A stretch of DNA of 64,000 nt from Arsenicitalea aurantiaca. GTDB lineage: Bacteria; Pseudomonadota; Alphaproteobacteria; Rhizobiales; Devosiaceae. The position numbers and the translations under genes are program-made. The notes under the pieces are model-generated. The model saw only the letters and a list, made by a program, of their open reading frames with translations, had not been told where the DNA came from and made no database searches. Location of the stretch: positions 495,255-559,254 of the forward strand of contig NZ_RZNJ01000002.1 of the NCBI RefSeq assembly GCF_003994485.1, in the 5' to 3' direction. Of the stretch, positions 1-9,883 are shown in pieces. Within the stretch, counting starts at the first letter, position 1. The number at the start of each line of letters is the position of its first letter.

Positions 1-103
1 GCGCGACGCAGAGCGCCGTGAACGCAATGACGAGAGCCGCAACGATGCGCGGATAGCGGAGCGTCAGGAGGCCCAGCCGCTCGAGTCCGAAGCCGATAGA
101 CAC
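1..103 (-). CDS. MMPL/RND-type transporter, N-terminal fragment (cut by window edge)
   Basis: Thirty-four codons are visible, running off the left edge. The peptide begins MSIGFGLERLGLL and continues into a hydrophobic stretch ending IVAALVIAFTALCVA, which looks like the first membrane helix of an inner-membrane permease. A short amphipathic leader followed by a helix about 20 residues in is typical of MMPL/RND-superfamily exporters of Hyphomicrobiales. The start is GTG at 101-103 read on the minus strand, preceded by GGGGGAA at a reasonable distance. It is divergent from gyrA, with 218 bases between the two starts. The family call rests on little sequence; any polytopic membrane protein with this leader would fit. 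Confidence 0.5.
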   Translation of the reverse strand, partial: MSIGFGLERLGLLTLRYPRIVAALVIAFTALCVA

Positions 104-321
104 TGATTCTGTTCCCCCAACAGTCAAGCCCGTGGATTACTATGGGCTCATCTCGCGCGCGTCCAGCCGCGGGGGCGCTTCCCGTCCCGAACGTGATCCA
201 AAAAGCATGGTCCCGCCCAACCACGCCAATGGCAGGGATCGGGCCGGAGAGGGCACCGGCGTGGCAAACCCGACAGGAATCGCCTATATCATGGTCAATT
301 CTGCCAACCGCCAAGAGCCCA

Positions 322-3102
322 GTGACAGACAAACCAGAAGATCAGGCCCGCCCCGGCGGCCCGAGTGACATCGCGCCGATCTCGATTTCCGACGAGATGC
401 GCAAGTCCTATCTCGATTACGCCATGAGCGTCATCGTGAGCCGGGCGCTGCCCGACGTGCGCGACGGGCTCAAGCCCGTGCATCGGCGCATCCTCTATTC
501 CATGCACGAGCAGGGCTATGAATATAACAAGCCCTACCGCAAGTCGGCGCGCGTGGTCGGCGACGTCATCGGTAAATACCATCCGCACGGCAATGATGCG
601 GTCTACTTCTCCCTCGTGCGCATGGCGCAGGAGTTCTCGCTCCGCGTCACGCTGATCGACGGCCAGGGCAATTTCGGCTCCGTCGATGGCGATATGCCCG
701 CCGCCATGCGCTACACCGAAGTGCGCATGGAAAAGGTCACAGGCTCGCTGCTCGACGACCTCGACAAGGACACCGTCGATTTCCGGGACAATTACGATGG
801 CTCCGAGAAAGAGCCCGTCGTCCTGCCCGCCAAGTTCCCGCACCTGCTCGTCAACGGCGCCGGCGGCATCGCGGTGGGCATGGCCACCAATATCCCCACC
901 CACAATCTGACCGAGGTCATCAACGCCGTCCTCGCCACCATGGACAATCCCGAGATCACGGTCGATGACCTCCTCGAGATCATGCCGGGCCCCGACTTCC
1001 CCACCGCCGGGATCATCCTCGGGCGTTCGGGCATCCGCTCGGCCTATGAAACCGGGCGCGGCTCGATCCTCATGCGCGGCCGCGTCGAGGTGGAGGAGGT
1101 GCGCAAGGAGCGCGAGGCGCTCATCATCTCCGAGATTCCCTACCAGGTGAACAAGGCGACGATGATCGAGAAGATCGCCGATCTCGTGCGCGAAAAGCGC
1201 ATCGAGGGCATCTCCGACATCCGCGACGAATCCGATCGCAGCGGCATGCGCGTCGTGGTCGAACTGAAGCGCGATGCCGTCGCCGACGTGGTGCTGAACC
1301 AGCTCTACCGCTTCACCCCGCTGCAAACCTCGTTCGGCTGCAATTTTGTTGCTCTGAACGGCGGCAAGCCCGAGCTTCTGGGGCTGCAGCCCATTCTCTC
1401 CGCCTTCATCGACTTCCGTGAGGAGGTCGTTACCCGGCGCACCAAATTCCTCCTCAACAAGGCGCGCGACCGCGCCCATGTGCTCGTCGGCCTCGCCGTC
1501 GCCGTCGCCAATGTGGACGAGGTGATCGCGCTCATCCGCGCCGCGCCCGATCCGGCGACTGCCCGTGAACGCCTCATGGAACGTGACTGGCCGGCGCGCG
1601 ATGTCGCGCCCCTGATCGCGCTCATCGACGATCCGCGCCACCGCATCCAGGAGGACGGCACGTTCCGCCTGTCCGACGTGCAGGCCCGCGCCATTCTCGC
1701 ATTGACCCTGTCGCGCCTCACTGCGCTCGGCCGGGACGAGATCGGCAACGAGCTCAACGGCCTCGGCGAAGAGATCTCCGACTATCTCGACATCCTGCGG
1801 TCCCGCGATCGCGTCCGCGCCATCATCCGGGACGAGCTGACCGAGATCCGCGACCAGTTCGGCACCCCGCGCAAAACCTCGATCGAGGAAAGCGCCGCCG
1901 ATTTCGAGGACGAAGACCTTATCGCCCGCGAGGACATGGTCGTCACCGTCACCCACGGCGGCTACATCAAGCGCGTGCCGCTCTCGAGCTACCGGGCGCA
2001 ACGCCGCGGCGGCAAGGGCCGCTCGGGCATGGCGACGCGGGATGAGGATTTCGTCGCCCGCCTGTTCGTTGCCAGCACCCATACCCCGGTGCTGTTCTTC
2101 TCCTCGCGTGGCATCGTCTACAAGCTCAAGGTCTGGCGCCTGCCCATGGCCGCGCCGAATGCCCGCGGCAAGGCGCTGGTCAACATCCTCCCGCTCCACC
2201 AGGGCGAGCGGATCACCTCGATCATGCCGCTGCCCGAGGACGAGCGCGAATGGAGCGATCTCGACATCGTCTTCGCCACGACCTCAGGCTCGGTGCGCCG
2301 CAATTCGCTGGCCGATTTCACCTCCGTCAACCGCAATGGCAAGATCGCCATGAAGCTCGATGACGAAGAGGGCATCGTCGGCGTCGAGACCGCGCGCGAA
2401 AGCGACGATGTGCTGCTGACCACTGCGCTCGGGCGCGCCATACGCTTCGAGATCGGGGACGTCCGCGTCTTCAAGGGCCGCGATTCCACCGGCGTGCGCG
2501 GCGTCTCGCTGGGCGAGGGGGACAGCGTCATCTCCATGTCGATCCTCCGGCATTTCGATGCGACCCCCGCCGAGCGCAACACCTTCATCCGCCAGTACGC
2601 CGCCAATCGGCGTGCCGTCACGGGCGAGGACGCCGATGCCGAGCCGCAGGGTGGCGAGGATGCCGAGGATGATGCCGGCGAGGCCGCGATCTCGGTCGAG
2701 CGCTACGCCCAGATGGATGCGGCCCAGCAATTCGTGCTGACGGTCAACGAGAAGGGCTTCGGCAAGATCTCGTCTTCGTACGATTTCCGCATCTCCAATC
2801 GCGGTGGCAAGGGCATCCAGGCGACCGATCTCTCCAAGCTCGACGAAATCGGCCAGCTCGTGGCGGCCTTCCCGGTCGAAGAGTCCGATCAGCTCATGCT
2901 CGTCAGCGATGGCGGCCAGCTGATCCGCGTGCCGGTTGAAGGCATCCGCTTTGCCAGCCGCGCCTCCAAGGGCGTCCGCATCTTCCACACCGCAAAGGAC
3001 GAGAAGGTCGTTTCGGTCGAGCGGATCAACGACACCGGCAGCGAGGACGATGCCGAGGACGGCGAGGAGCCGACCGCTGAAGGGGAGGGCGGCGAGGCCT
3101 GA
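322..3102 (+). CDS. gyrA: DNA gyrase subunit A
   Basis: Breakage-reunion subunit of gyrase, which introduces negative supercoils with GyrB in the cytoplasm. The 926-residue product starts at GTG 322 (MTDKPEDQ), just before the conserved [20 protein letters not shown] block; the open frame reaches back to 142 but that extension has no family resemblance. The catalytic tyrosine is Tyr131 (AAMRYTEVR). The C-terminal DNA-wrapping domain carries the GyrA box QRRGGKG near residue 560, followed by beta-pinwheel repeats, an acidic insert and an acidic tail. The quinolone-pocket helix reads [11 protein letters not shown], so the positions equivalent to E. coli Ser83 and Asp87 are Asp and Phe. Followed by a strong hairpin terminator. 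Confidence 0.97.
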   Translation: MTDKPEDQARPGGPSDIAPISISDEMRKSYLDYAMSVIVSRALPDVRDGLKPVHRRILYSMHEQGYEYNKPYRKSARVVGDVIGKYHPHGNDAVYFSLVRMAQEFSLRVTLIDGQGNFGSVDGDMPAAMRYTEVRMEKVTGSLLDDLDKDTVDFRDNYDGSEKEPVVLPAKFPHLLVNGAGGIAVGMATNIPTHNLTEVINAVLATMDNPEITVDDLLEIMPGPDFPTAGIILGRSGIRSAYETGRGSILMRGRVEVEEVRKEREALIISEIPYQVNKATMIEKIADLVREKRIEGISDIRDESDRSGMRVVVELKRDAVADVVLNQLYRFTPLQTSFGCNFVALNGGKPELLGLQPILSAFIDFREEVVTRRTKFLLNKARDRAHVLVGLAVAVANVDEVIALIRAAPDPATARERLMERDWPARDVAPLIALIDDPRHRIQEDGTFRLSDVQARAILALTLSRLTALGRDEIGNELNGLGEEISDYLDILRSRDRVRAIIRDELTEIRDQFGTPRKTSIEESAADFEDEDLIAREDMVVTVTHGGYIKRVPLSSYRAQRRGGKGRSGMATRDEDFVARLFVASTHTPVLFFSSRGIVYKLKVWRLPMAAPNARGKALVNILPLHQGERITSIMPLPEDEREWSDLDIVFATTSGSVRRNSLADFTSVNRNGKIAMKLDDEEGIVGVETARESDDVLLTTALGRAIRFEIGDVRVFKGRDSTGVRGVSLGEGDSVISMSILRHFDATPAERNTFIRQYAANRRAVTGEDADAEPQGGEDAEDDAGEAAISVERYAQMDAAQQFVLTVNEKGFGKISSSYDFRISNRGGKGIQATDLSKLDEIGQLVAAFPVEESDQLMLVSDGGQLIRVPVEGIRFASRASKGVRIFHTAKDEKVVSVERINDTGSEDDAEDGEEPTAEGEGGEA

Positions 3103-3137
3103 TCCGGCCCCGCGCAACCTCGTCAGCACGCATTAGA

Positions 3138-3174
3138 AAGGCCCGCCCTGGCATCTGCCACGGGCGGGCCTTCC
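3138..3174 (+). terminator. Hairpin terminator after gyrA
   Basis: An 11-base GC-rich arm (3138-3148) pairs perfectly with 3162-3172. The loop contains a further 4-bp stem (TGGC/GCCA) with a single bulged C. It lies 35 bases after the gyrA stop and before the LysE-type gene. The T-run is short (TT), so termination efficiency is uncertain. Confidence 0.7.
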
Positions 3175-3202
3175 GCTGAAGACCGCTTTTCACGGCCCCC
3201 CG

Positions 3203-3817
3203 ATGTTCGATCTTCCCACGCTCGTTTCCTTCATCGTCGCGGCCTTCGTCGTCACCATCGTGCCGGGGGTGACGGTCTCTGCCATCGTCTCCACCTCGCT
3301 CGCGCGCGGGCTTGCCGCCGGTTTCTGGCTCGAGCTCGGCGCGCAGATCGGGCGGCTCGGCATGGTGATCGTCGTCGCCGTCGCGCTCGAAGCGGTCGTC
3401 GGCTTCGTCACCTTCGCCTTCGATTTCATCAAATATGTCGGGGCGGCCTACCTGCTCTGGATGGGCGTCAATTATCTCACCTCGCGCAGCACGGTCGAGA
3501 TCGACCGCGTCGACGATGCCGGCGCACCGGGGAGGCTCGTCCTCTCGGGCATCATGGTGCTCTGGTCCAATCCCAAGGCGCTCCTCTTCTTCGGCGCCTT
3601 CCTCCCCCAGTTCGTCAATCCCGCCTATCCCGCCTGGCCGCAGGTCCTCGTGCTGGGGCTGATCGAAATGGGCGCGGCACTCATCACCGACGGCGCCTAT
3701 ATCGTCATCGCCGCCCGGGCGCGGCACCTGCTCGCCGGGCGCAGTGCGCGCCGGGTCAACCAGATTGCCGGCGCGCTCCTCATCGGCGCCGCGGTCTGGC
3801 TTGCGCTCCAGCATTGA
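3203..3817 (+). CDS. LysE/RhtB-family amino acid exporter
   Basis: Inner-membrane exporter of the LysE/RhtB family, 204 residues, the usual family length. The N-terminus (MFDLPTLVSFIVAAFVVTIV) is followed by PGVTVSAIV, matching the family's conserved N-terminal PGP-like turn. About six hydrophobic helices are visible, with the conserved GAAYLLWMG motif near residue 90 and a SNPKALLFF motif near 125, both diagnostic of the family. The substrate cannot be read from sequence. No clear ribosome-binding site precedes the ATG; the frame after it is fully family-like. It stands alone between the gyrA terminator and coaD. Confidence 0.88.
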   Translation: MFDLPTLVSFIVAAFVVTIVPGVTVSAIVSTSLARGLAAGFWLELGAQIGRLGMVIVVAVALEAVVGFVTFAFDFIKYVGAAYLLWMGVNYLTSRSTVEIDRVDDAGAPGRLVLSGIMVLWSNPKALLFFGAFLPQFVNPAYPAWPQVLVLGLIEMGAALITDGAYIVIAARARHLLAGRSARRVNQIAGALLIGAAVWLALQH

Positions 3818-3871
3818 GTTTGTACGCTTGAAGTGCGAGAAGCCCCAAGGGCTTGAGAAGGCAGTGGAGGC

Positions 3872-4369
3872 ATGGCCGTGACCCGACTCGTAGGTTTCTA
3901 TCCCGGCTCGTTCGATCCGCTCACCAATGGGCATCTGGACGTCATCGAACGCGCCTGCCGGCTCGTCGACCGGCTCGTCGTCGCCGTGGGCACCCACCAC
4001 TCCAAGCAGCCGCTCTTTTCCCATCCCGACCGGATGGCCATTCTGCGCCAGACGCTCGAGCCCGTGGGCAAGCGCACCGCCACCGAATTCGAGATCGTCG
4101 ATTTCGGCGGGCTCATGGTTCACGCCGCCCGCCAGAACGGCGCAACGCTCATCATTCGCGGCCTGCGCGACACCACCGACTACAATTACGAGATGCAGAT
4201 GGTGGGCATGAATGCGCAGATGGCGCCGGACCTTCAGACCGTCTTCGTGCCCTCCAGCCCCCATGTCAGGCACATCTCGGCCACACTCGTGCGCCAGATA
4301 GCGGAGATGGGCGGTGACATTTCCGCCTTCGTCCCCACCATCGTACTCAAGGCACTGACAAAAGCATGA
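3872..4369 (+). CDS. coaD: Pantetheine-phosphate adenylyltransferase
   Basis: Transfers AMP from ATP to 4'-phosphopantetheine, the penultimate step of coenzyme A synthesis. The nucleotidyltransferase signature is GFYPGSFDPLTNGHLDV, with TNGH as the (T/H)xGH motif; the second ATP motif is HISATLVR. Length 165 residues matches the family. The start is either ATG 3872 or GTG 3878: a GGAGG at 3866-3870 is only 1 base from the ATG but 7 from the GTG, so GTG (163 residues) may be the real start. Its stop overlaps the next start by 4 bases (ATGA), indicating translational coupling with the cyclophilin genes. Confidence 0.96.
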   Translation: MAVTRLVGFYPGSFDPLTNGHLDVIERACRLVDRLVVAVGTHHSKQPLFSHPDRMAILRQTLEPVGKRTATEFEIVDFGGLMVHAARQNGATLIIRGLRDTTDYNYEMQMVGMNAQMAPDLQTVFVPSSPHVRHISATLVRQIAEMGGDISAFVPTIVLKALTKA

Positions 4370-4929
4370 TGCTCTTCAAGACCACCGCCCGCCGCCTTGC
4401 CGGCACGCTGGCCCTCGCGTCCGTCCTCGCTCTCGGCAGCACCGCCGGCTTCGCCCAGGATGGCACGCCCCATCTCCTGCTCGAACTCGAGGATGGCACC
4501 GTCGAGATCGCCCTCCAGCCAGAGCTTGCGCCGAACCATGTCGAGCGCATCGTCGCCCTTGCCGAGCAGGGCTTCTACGATGGCGTCGTCTTTCACCGCG
4601 TGATCACCGATTTCATGGCGCAGACCGGCGATCCGACCGGCACCGGCATGGGTGGGTCCGACCTGCCAGACCTCACTGCCGAATTCACCAGCACGCCCTT
4701 CGTCCGTGGCACGCTGGGCATGGCCCGTTCGGCCAACCCCAACTCCGCCAATTCCCAGTTCTTCATCGTCTATGCCGATGCGCCGCACCTCAACGGTCAG
4801 TACACCGTCTTCGGCAACGTCGTTTCCGGCATGGATTACGTCGATGCCCTCGAGCAGGGCGATCCCCGCAATAACGGCGCCGTCGCCAACCCCGACAGCA
4901 TCGTTTCCGCAACCATCGAATATCGCTAA
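4366..4929 (+). CDS. Secreted cyclophilin-type peptidyl-prolyl isomerase
   Basis: Catalyses cis-trans isomerisation of Xaa-Pro bonds in the periplasm. A signal peptide is visible: basic start (FKTTARRLAG), hydrophobic core, and a probable cut after GFAQ near residue 28. The cyclophilin core carries FHRVI, FMAQTGDPTGTG, the GMARS segment and SANSQFFI, holding the active-site Arg, Gln and Phe residues. The 187-residue product resembles PpiA-type enzymes. It overlaps coaD and precedes a cytosolic paralogue, so this looks like a local duplication in which one copy is exported. Confidence 0.93.
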   Translation: MMLFKTTARRLAGTLALASVLALGSTAGFAQDGTPHLLLELEDGTVEIALQPELAPNHVERIVALAEQGFYDGVVFHRVITDFMAQTGDPTGTGMGGSDLPDLTAEFTSTPFVRGTLGMARSANPNSANSQFFIVYADAPHLNGQYTVFGNVVSGMDYVDALEQGDPRNNGAVANPDSIVSATIEYR

Positions 4930-4950
4930 CGAGCAAGATTGGAGCCGATA

Positions 4951-5430
4951 ATGGCTGACTACAAGGATCCCGAGAACACGCTGGTCATCGAGACCACCAA
5001 GGGCAACGTCGTCATCGAGATGCGCCCGGACCTCGCCCCCAACCACGTCGCCCACATCAAGAAGCTGGCGCGCGAGGGGTTTTACGACGGCATCGCCTTC
5101 CACCGCGTGATCGAGGGCTTCATGGCCCAGACCGGCTGCCCCAACGGCACCGGCACCGGCGGGTCGAAATACCCCAACCTCAAGCAGGAATTCAATTCCG
5201 AGCCCCACGTGCGCGGCACCGCCTCCATGGCACGCGCCCAGAACCCCGACAGCGCCAACTCGCAGTTCTTCATCTGCTTTGAGGACGCGCCCTTCCTCAA
5301 CCGTCAGTACACGGTCTGGGGCAAGGTGATCGAGGGCATGGAAAACGTCGACCAGATCAAGCGCGGCGAGCCCGTCCAGAGCCCCGACAAGATGGTCAGC
5401 GTCAAGGTCGCGGCGGACCTCGCAGCCTGA
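4951..5430 (+). CDS. ppiB: Cytosolic cyclophilin peptidyl-prolyl isomerase
   Basis: Cytoplasmic prolyl isomerase, 159 residues, without a signal peptide. Core motifs FHRVIEGFMAQTGCP, GTASMARAQNPDSANSQFF and QYTVWGKV are intact. The start is ATG 4951, preceded by GGAG at 4941-4944 with 6-base spacing; an upstream in-frame TTG at 4939 lacks such a site. It lies 21 bases after the secreted cyclophilin gene and its stop overlaps the next start by one base, so the four genes from coaD onward are probably one transcript. Confidence 0.94.
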   Translation: MADYKDPENTLVIETTKGNVVIEMRPDLAPNHVAHIKKLAREGFYDGIAFHRVIEGFMAQTGCPNGTGTGGSKYPNLKQEFNSEPHVRGTASMARAQNPDSANSQFFICFEDAPFLNRQYTVWGKVIEGMENVDQIKRGEPVQSPDKMVSVKVAADLAA

Positions 5431-5825
5431 TGCGGACCCTGCTGCCGGCCGTCCTGCTGCTTGCCGGGTTCGCCCAGCCGGCCATGGCGACAGGCACCAT
5501 CACCTGCACCGATCCCGCGGGCGATGCGACCATGACGCTTTCGGTGGGGACGCTCAGCGTCCTCTCCATCCTCCGCGCCGAGATCACCATTGGCGAGGAG
5601 AGCTGGAGCACTGATCCCGTGATCGCCCCCGGCACGTTGATCGTCGCCGGCCAGGGTTTCGAGACCGAGGATGGTCTCTGGGCGAGCTTCACCGACGAAG
5701 CCGTCAACGACATCGTCGGTGAACTGCGTCTCGCCAAGGCGAGCGAGGGCCGCGATTTCGTCATGGCCGGCACGCTCGCCATGCCCGGAGTGGGCGCCTA
5801 CGCGATGGTCTGCGAGGGGCCCTGA
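5430..5825 (+). CDS. Small exported protein of unknown function
   Basis: I do not recognise a family. The 131-residue product has a clear signal peptide (MRTLLPAVLLLAGFAQPAMA, probable cut after AMA) and a mature part of about 110 residues with two cysteines, one near each end (ITCTDP and MVCEG), which could form a disulfide in the periplasm. The mature part is mostly predicted beta-like (SVGTLSVLSILRAEITIG). Its ATG overlaps the ppiB stop (TGATG), so it is translationally coupled to the cyclophilins and may be a client or partner in the envelope; that is inference only. A terminator follows. Confidence 0.75.
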   Translation: MRTLLPAVLLLAGFAQPAMATGTITCTDPAGDATMTLSVGTLSVLSILRAEITIGEESWSTDPVIAPGTLIVAGQGFETEDGLWASFTDEAVNDIVGELRLAKASEGRDFVMAGTLAMPGVGAYAMVCEGP

Positions 5826-5868
5826 GCCACCCCGCTTGCGATCCAGGCCGACAATGCTTAGTGGGGAG

Positions 5869-5895
5869 AGGCCGGCGCGCGAGTGCCGGCCTTTT
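5869..5895 (+). terminator. Rho-independent terminator after the coaD-ppi run
   Basis: Arm AGGCCGGC (5869-5876) pairs with GCCGGCCT (5885-5892) across an 8-base loop, followed directly by a T-tract. It separates the coaD/cyclophilin transcript from queA-tgt. Confidence 0.8.
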
Positions 5896-5927
5896 CCTTG
5901 CGGCCTCCAGATCCCGGACCCCGTCCC

Positions 5928-7007
5928 ATGCGCGTCGACGAATTCGATTTCGAGCTCCCCGACTCCCTGATCGCGCTCCATCCGGTGGAGCCGCGCGATG
6001 CCGCGCGCCTGCTCGTGGTCGATCCCGCGACCGGTCTCGCCGACCGGCACGTTCGCGATCTCGTGGACATTCTCGCCCCCGGCGACGTGCTCGTCGTCAA
6101 CGACACCCGCGTGCTGCCCGCCGCGCTCACCGGGGAGCGCATCCGCGGGGAGTCGCGCGCCGCGGTCTCGTTCAACCTCCACAAGCGCGTCGACGCGCAC
6201 ACCTGGCGCGCCTTCGCCCGCCCTGCCAAGCGCCTCGGGCTGCTCGACCGGCTCGAACTGGGCGAGGGGGAGGGCCCGAAGCTCGGCGCCACCCTCGCCG
6301 GCAAGGGCGACACGGGTGAAGTCACCATCGAATTCGATCTTGGCGGTGCGGAGCTCGACGAGGCGATCAAGGCCCATGGCGCGATGCCGCTGCCGCCCTA
6401 TATCGGCTCCAAGCGCAAGCCCGAGGCCCGCGATGCCGTCGACTACCAGACCGTCTATGCGGCGGTCGATGGCGCCGTCGCCGCGCCCACTGCGGGCCTG
6501 CATTTCACCGAAACCCTGCTCCAGGCCCTGTCGGACCGCAGCGTCGGGCTCGAGCGCGTCACGCTCCATGTGGGGGCGGGCACCTTCCTCCCTGTCAAGG
6601 TGGAGGACACCGCCGAGCACCGCATGCACGCCGAATGGGGCGAGATCACCGAGGCAACCGTACACCGGCTCAATGCCCGCATCGCCGCCGGCGGCCGCAT
6701 CATCGCGGTGGGCACGACCAGTCTCCGCCTTCTCGAGACCGCGGCCCGTGCCACCGGCCGCCTCGCGCCCTTCAGCGGGGAGACCGACATCTTCATCACC
6801 CCCGGCTTCCGCTTCCGCGTCGCCGACATGCTGATGACCAATTTCCACCTGCCGCGCTCGACGCTCTTCATGCTCGTCAGTGCCTTTTCGGGGCTCGACA
6901 CCATGCGCGACGCCTATCGCCATGCGATCGAGGACGGCTACCGCTTCTACTCCTATGGGGACGCTTCGCTCCTCATGCGCGACCGGAGCCGGGACGAAGA
7001 CGAATGA
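5928..7007 (+). CDS. queA: S-adenosylmethionine:tRNA ribosyltransferase-isomerase
   Basis: Moves the ribosyl group of SAM onto 7-aminomethyl-7-deazaguanine in tRNA to make epoxyqueuosine. The 359-residue product starts [19 protein letters not shown], the standard QueA N-terminus; the frame extends upstream to 5883 but would run through the terminator. Conserved blocks include [37 protein letters not shown] and ITPGFRF. Its stop overlaps the tgt ATG by 4 bases, coupling two enzymes of the same pathway. Confidence 0.96.
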   Translation: MRVDEFDFELPDSLIALHPVEPRDAARLLVVDPATGLADRHVRDLVDILAPGDVLVVNDTRVLPAALTGERIRGESRAAVSFNLHKRVDAHTWRAFARPAKRLGLLDRLELGEGEGPKLGATLAGKGDTGEVTIEFDLGGAELDEAIKAHGAMPLPPYIGSKRKPEARDAVDYQTVYAAVDGAVAAPTAGLHFTETLLQALSDRSVGLERVTLHVGAGTFLPVKVEDTAEHRMHAEWGEITEATVHRLNARIAAGGRIIAVGTTSLRLLETAARATGRLAPFSGETDIFITPGFRFRVADMLMTNFHLPRSTLFMLVSAFSGLDTMRDAYRHAIEDGYRFYSYGDASLLMRDRSRDEDE

Positions 7008-8131
7008 CCAAGACGAAGTTCACCCTTTCGGCCACCGACGGCCTCGCCCGGCGCGGCCGCATCGACATGCCGCGCGGCGCAATCGAAACGCCCGCCTTCA
7101 TGCCCGTCGGCACCGTTGGCACCGTCAAGGCGATGTATCCCGAGCAGGTGCGTGACACCGGCGCCGACATTCTCCTCGGCAACACCTATCACCTGATGCT
7201 GCGCCCCGGCGCCGAGCGCGTCGCGAGCCTTGGCGGCCTGCACGATTTCATGGACTGGCAGCGCCCCATCCTCACCGATAGCGGCGGCTTCCAGGTGATG
7301 TCGCTAGCAAAGCTGCGCAAGCTCGATGAACGCGGCGTCACCTTCCGCTCCCACATCGATGGGTCGGCTCACGAGCTGACGCCCGAGCGCTCCATCGAAA
7401 TCCAGCTCCTGCTCGACAGCGACATCATCATGCAGCTCGACGAATGCATCGCGCTGCCCGCCGAGCACAAGGAGATGGAACGCGCGATGGAGCTCTCGCT
7501 CCGATGGGCCGACCGGTCCAAGGCCGCCTTCGGTCAGCAGCCGGCGCGCATGCTCTTCGGCATCGTGCAGGGTGGCGACGATGCCGCGCTGCGCGCCCGC
7601 TCGGCCGCCGGGCTCGCCTCCATCGGCTTTGACGGCTATTCGGTGGGTGGCCTCGCGGTCGGCGAGCCGCAGGAGGTGATGTTCCGCGTTCTCGAAGATC
7701 TCACCCCCGAAATGCCGAAGGAAAAGCCGCGCTACCTCATGGGTGTCGGCAAGCCCGACGACATTCTGGGCGCAATCGGGCGCGGCATCGACATGTTCGA
7801 TTGCGTCCATCCCACCCGCGCCGGCCGGCATGGCCACGCCTATACCGCGATGGGCGTCGTCAACTTCAAGAACGCCCGGCACAAGGATGATCCGCGTCCC
7901 CTCGATGCGAATTCCGAAAATCCCAATTGCCGCCGCTTCTCGCGCGCCTATCTCCACCATCTGGTGCGCACCGAGGAAATCCTCGGCGCCATGATCCTCT
8001 CCCAGATCAACCTCCACTACTACCAGACCCTCGTCAAAGGCGCCCGCGCGGCGATCGAAGCCGGCCGATTCGCCGACTTCGCCGCCGAGACGCGCGAGGG
8101 CTGGGCAAAAGGCGACCTGCCACCGGTCTGA
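7004..8131 (+). CDS. tgt: tRNA-guanine transglycosylase
   Basis: Exchanges guanine-34 for the queuosine precursor preQ1 in GUN-anticodon tRNAs. The 375-residue enzyme begins [13 protein letters not shown]. Motifs: [13 protein letters not shown], the catalytic-pocket block [18 protein letters not shown] and GGLAVGEP. The zinc site Cys-x-Cys near the C-terminus is represented only by Cys in [15 protein letters not shown], and the normally paired earlier CxC is not obvious. The start at 7004 overlaps the queA stop. The long upstream extension of the frame to 6635 is inside queA and is not used. Confidence 0.95.
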   Translation: MTKTKFTLSATDGLARRGRIDMPRGAIETPAFMPVGTVGTVKAMYPEQVRDTGADILLGNTYHLMLRPGAERVASLGGLHDFMDWQRPILTDSGGFQVMSLAKLRKLDERGVTFRSHIDGSAHELTPERSIEIQLLLDSDIIMQLDECIALPAEHKEMERAMELSLRWADRSKAAFGQQPARMLFGIVQGGDDAALRARSAAGLASIGFDGYSVGGLAVGEPQEVMFRVLEDLTPEMPKEKPRYLMGVGKPDDILGAIGRGIDMFDCVHPTRAGRHGHAYTAMGVVNFKNARHKDDPRPLDANSENPNCRRFSRAYLHHLVRTEEILGAMILSQINLHYYQTLVKGARAAIEAGRFADFAAETREGWAKGDLPPV

Positions 8132-8238
8132 AATCGTACGGGGCCTTGACCCTTGGGGTCCGGGCTTGTCCCCGGGGGCCATCTGGGCCAGTCTTGCTGC
8201 GTCGGCCTCAGGCCGGCAATCAAGGGGCCAAAAAGACG

Positions 8239-9879
8239 ATGAACGATATGACCTACGCTCCAGACTTTGCGGGCCTGAGCGCCCATCGCGCTCGGCTCGA
8301 GCGCACCGACATGCGCACGCTGTTCGCCGCCGATCCGGAACGCTTCCGCACCTTCTCGGCCACCGAGCGCGACCTCCTGCTCGACTATTCCAAGAACCGC
8401 ATCGACCTTGAGGCGATGACCGCACTCTTCGATCTCGCCCGCGCGGCCGACCTCGAGGCGCGGCGTGACGCGATGTGGTCGGGCGAGGCGATCAACACCA
8501 CCGAGAACCGCGCCGTGCTGCACATGGCTCTGCGCCATCAGGACGATACCCGCGTCCTCCTCGGCGGCCGTGACGTCATGCCGGCCGTGCGCGAGACGCT
8601 CGAGCGCATCCGCGTCTTCACCGATGCGGTACGCGGCGGCGCGCTTACCGGCGCTACCGGTCGGCGCTTCACCGATATCGTCAACATCGGCATCGGCGGG
8701 TCCGATCTCGGCCCGGCCATGGTCACACTCGCGCTCGAGCCCTACACGCGGCCCGACCTGCGCGCCCACTACGTCTCCAATGTCGATGGCGCCCACATCA
8801 ATGACACGCTGAAGCGCCTCGACCCTGCAACGACGCTCTTCGTCGTCGCGAGCAAGACCTTCACCACCGACGAGACCATGACCAATGCCGGCTCTGCCCG
8901 CGCATGGATCGCCCGCTCGCTCGGGGAGGGCGCCGTCGGCAGCCATTTCGCCGCCGTCTCCACCAATCTCACCGCCTGCGCCGCCTTCGGCATCCAGGAA
9001 GATCGCATCTTCGGCTTCTGGGACTGGGTGGGCGGCCGCTACTCGGTCTGGTCGGCGATCGGCCTGCCCGTCGCGCTCGCCATCGGGTTCGACAATTTTT
9101 CGGCCTTCCTCGCCGGCGCCGCGCAGATGGACGTGCATTTCCGCACGACCCCGCTCGAGCAGAACCTGCCGGTCATCATGGGCCTGCTCGGGGTCTGGTA
9201 CCGCAATGTCTGGGGTTTCCCGACCCACGCCGTGCTGCCCTACGACCAGAGGCTGAGCCGCTTTCCCGCTTACCTCCAGCAGCAGGACATGGAATCGAAC
9301 GGCAAATCGGTGACGCTCTCGGGCGCGCCGGTCGGCTGGTCGACTGGTCCCGTGGTCTGGGGCGAGCCCGGCACCAACGGCCAACACGCCTTCTATCAGC
9401 TGATCCACCAGGGGACCGACGTCATCCCTTGCGATTTCCTGCTCGCCGTCGTCCCGCAGGAGAAGCTGCCGCCGCACCATGCCAAGCTAGTCGCCAACTG
9501 CCTCGCCCAGTCCGAAGCACTGATGCTGGGCAAGACGCGCGATGAGGTGGAGGCCGAACTGCGCGCCGAGGGGCTGGACGAAGCCGCCATTGCCGCGCTC
9601 GCTCCTCACAAGGTGTTTCCCGGCAACCGGCCGTCGAACACCCTAATCTACGAGAAGCTCGATCCGCGCATGCTCGGGCGCCTCATCGCGCTTTATGAGC
9701 ACAAGGTCTTCGTCCAGGGCACCATCTGGGGCATCAACTCATTCGATCAATGGGGTGTCGAGCTCGGCAAGCAGCTTGCCAAGGCGCTCCTGCCAAAGGT
9801 GACGGGCGAAGCAGACGCCCAAGACCACGACAGCTCCACGCGCGGCCTGCTCGAGCATTTCCACGCGCTGAGCGCCTGA
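8239..9879 (+). CDS. pgi: Glucose-6-phosphate isomerase
   Basis: Interconverts glucose 6-phosphate and fructose 6-phosphate; the product also feeds GlmS encoded nearby. The 546-residue protein has the family blocks [55 protein letters not shown], and the C-terminal signature [14 protein letters not shown]. The start is ATG 8239 ([10 protein letters not shown]); the 107 bases after tgt are non-coding. It ends 4 bases before the convergent gene on the minus strand. Confidence 0.97.
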   Translation: MNDMTYAPDFAGLSAHRARLERTDMRTLFAADPERFRTFSATERDLLLDYSKNRIDLEAMTALFDLARAADLEARRDAMWSGEAINTTENRAVLHMALRHQDDTRVLLGGRDVMPAVRETLERIRVFTDAVRGGALTGATGRRFTDIVNIGIGGSDLGPAMVTLALEPYTRPDLRAHYVSNVDGAHINDTLKRLDPATTLFVVASKTFTTDETMTNAGSARAWIARSLGEGAVGSHFAAVSTNLTACAAFGIQEDRIFGFWDWVGGRYSVWSAIGLPVALAIGFDNFSAFLAGAAQMDVHFRTTPLEQNLPVIMGLLGVWYRNVWGFPTHAVLPYDQRLSRFPAYLQQQDMESNGKSVTLSGAPVGWSTGPVVWGEPGTNGQHAFYQLIHQGTDVIPCDFLLAVVPQEKLPPHHAKLVANCLAQSEALMLGKTRDEVEAELRAEGLDEAAIAALAPHKVFPGNRPSNTLIYEKLDPRMLGRLIALYEHKVFVQGTIWGINSFDQWGVELGKQLAKALLPKVTGEADAQDHDSSTRGLLEHFHALSA

Positions 9880-9883
9880 GCGC

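Noticed and set aside
142-321. N-terminal extension of gyrA to ATG 142
   Set aside because: The added 60 residues do not resemble any GyrA; GTG 322 gives the family N-terminus.
295-2199. Long open frame antisense to gyrA (634 codons)
   Set aside because: It mirrors a strongly conserved GC-rich gene; the peptide is low-complexity His/Asp/Ala/Gly-rich and matches no family.
6635-7003. N-terminal extension of tgt inside queA
   Set aside because: Out-of-frame reading of queA; the ATG at 7004 overlaps the queA stop in the usual coupled way.
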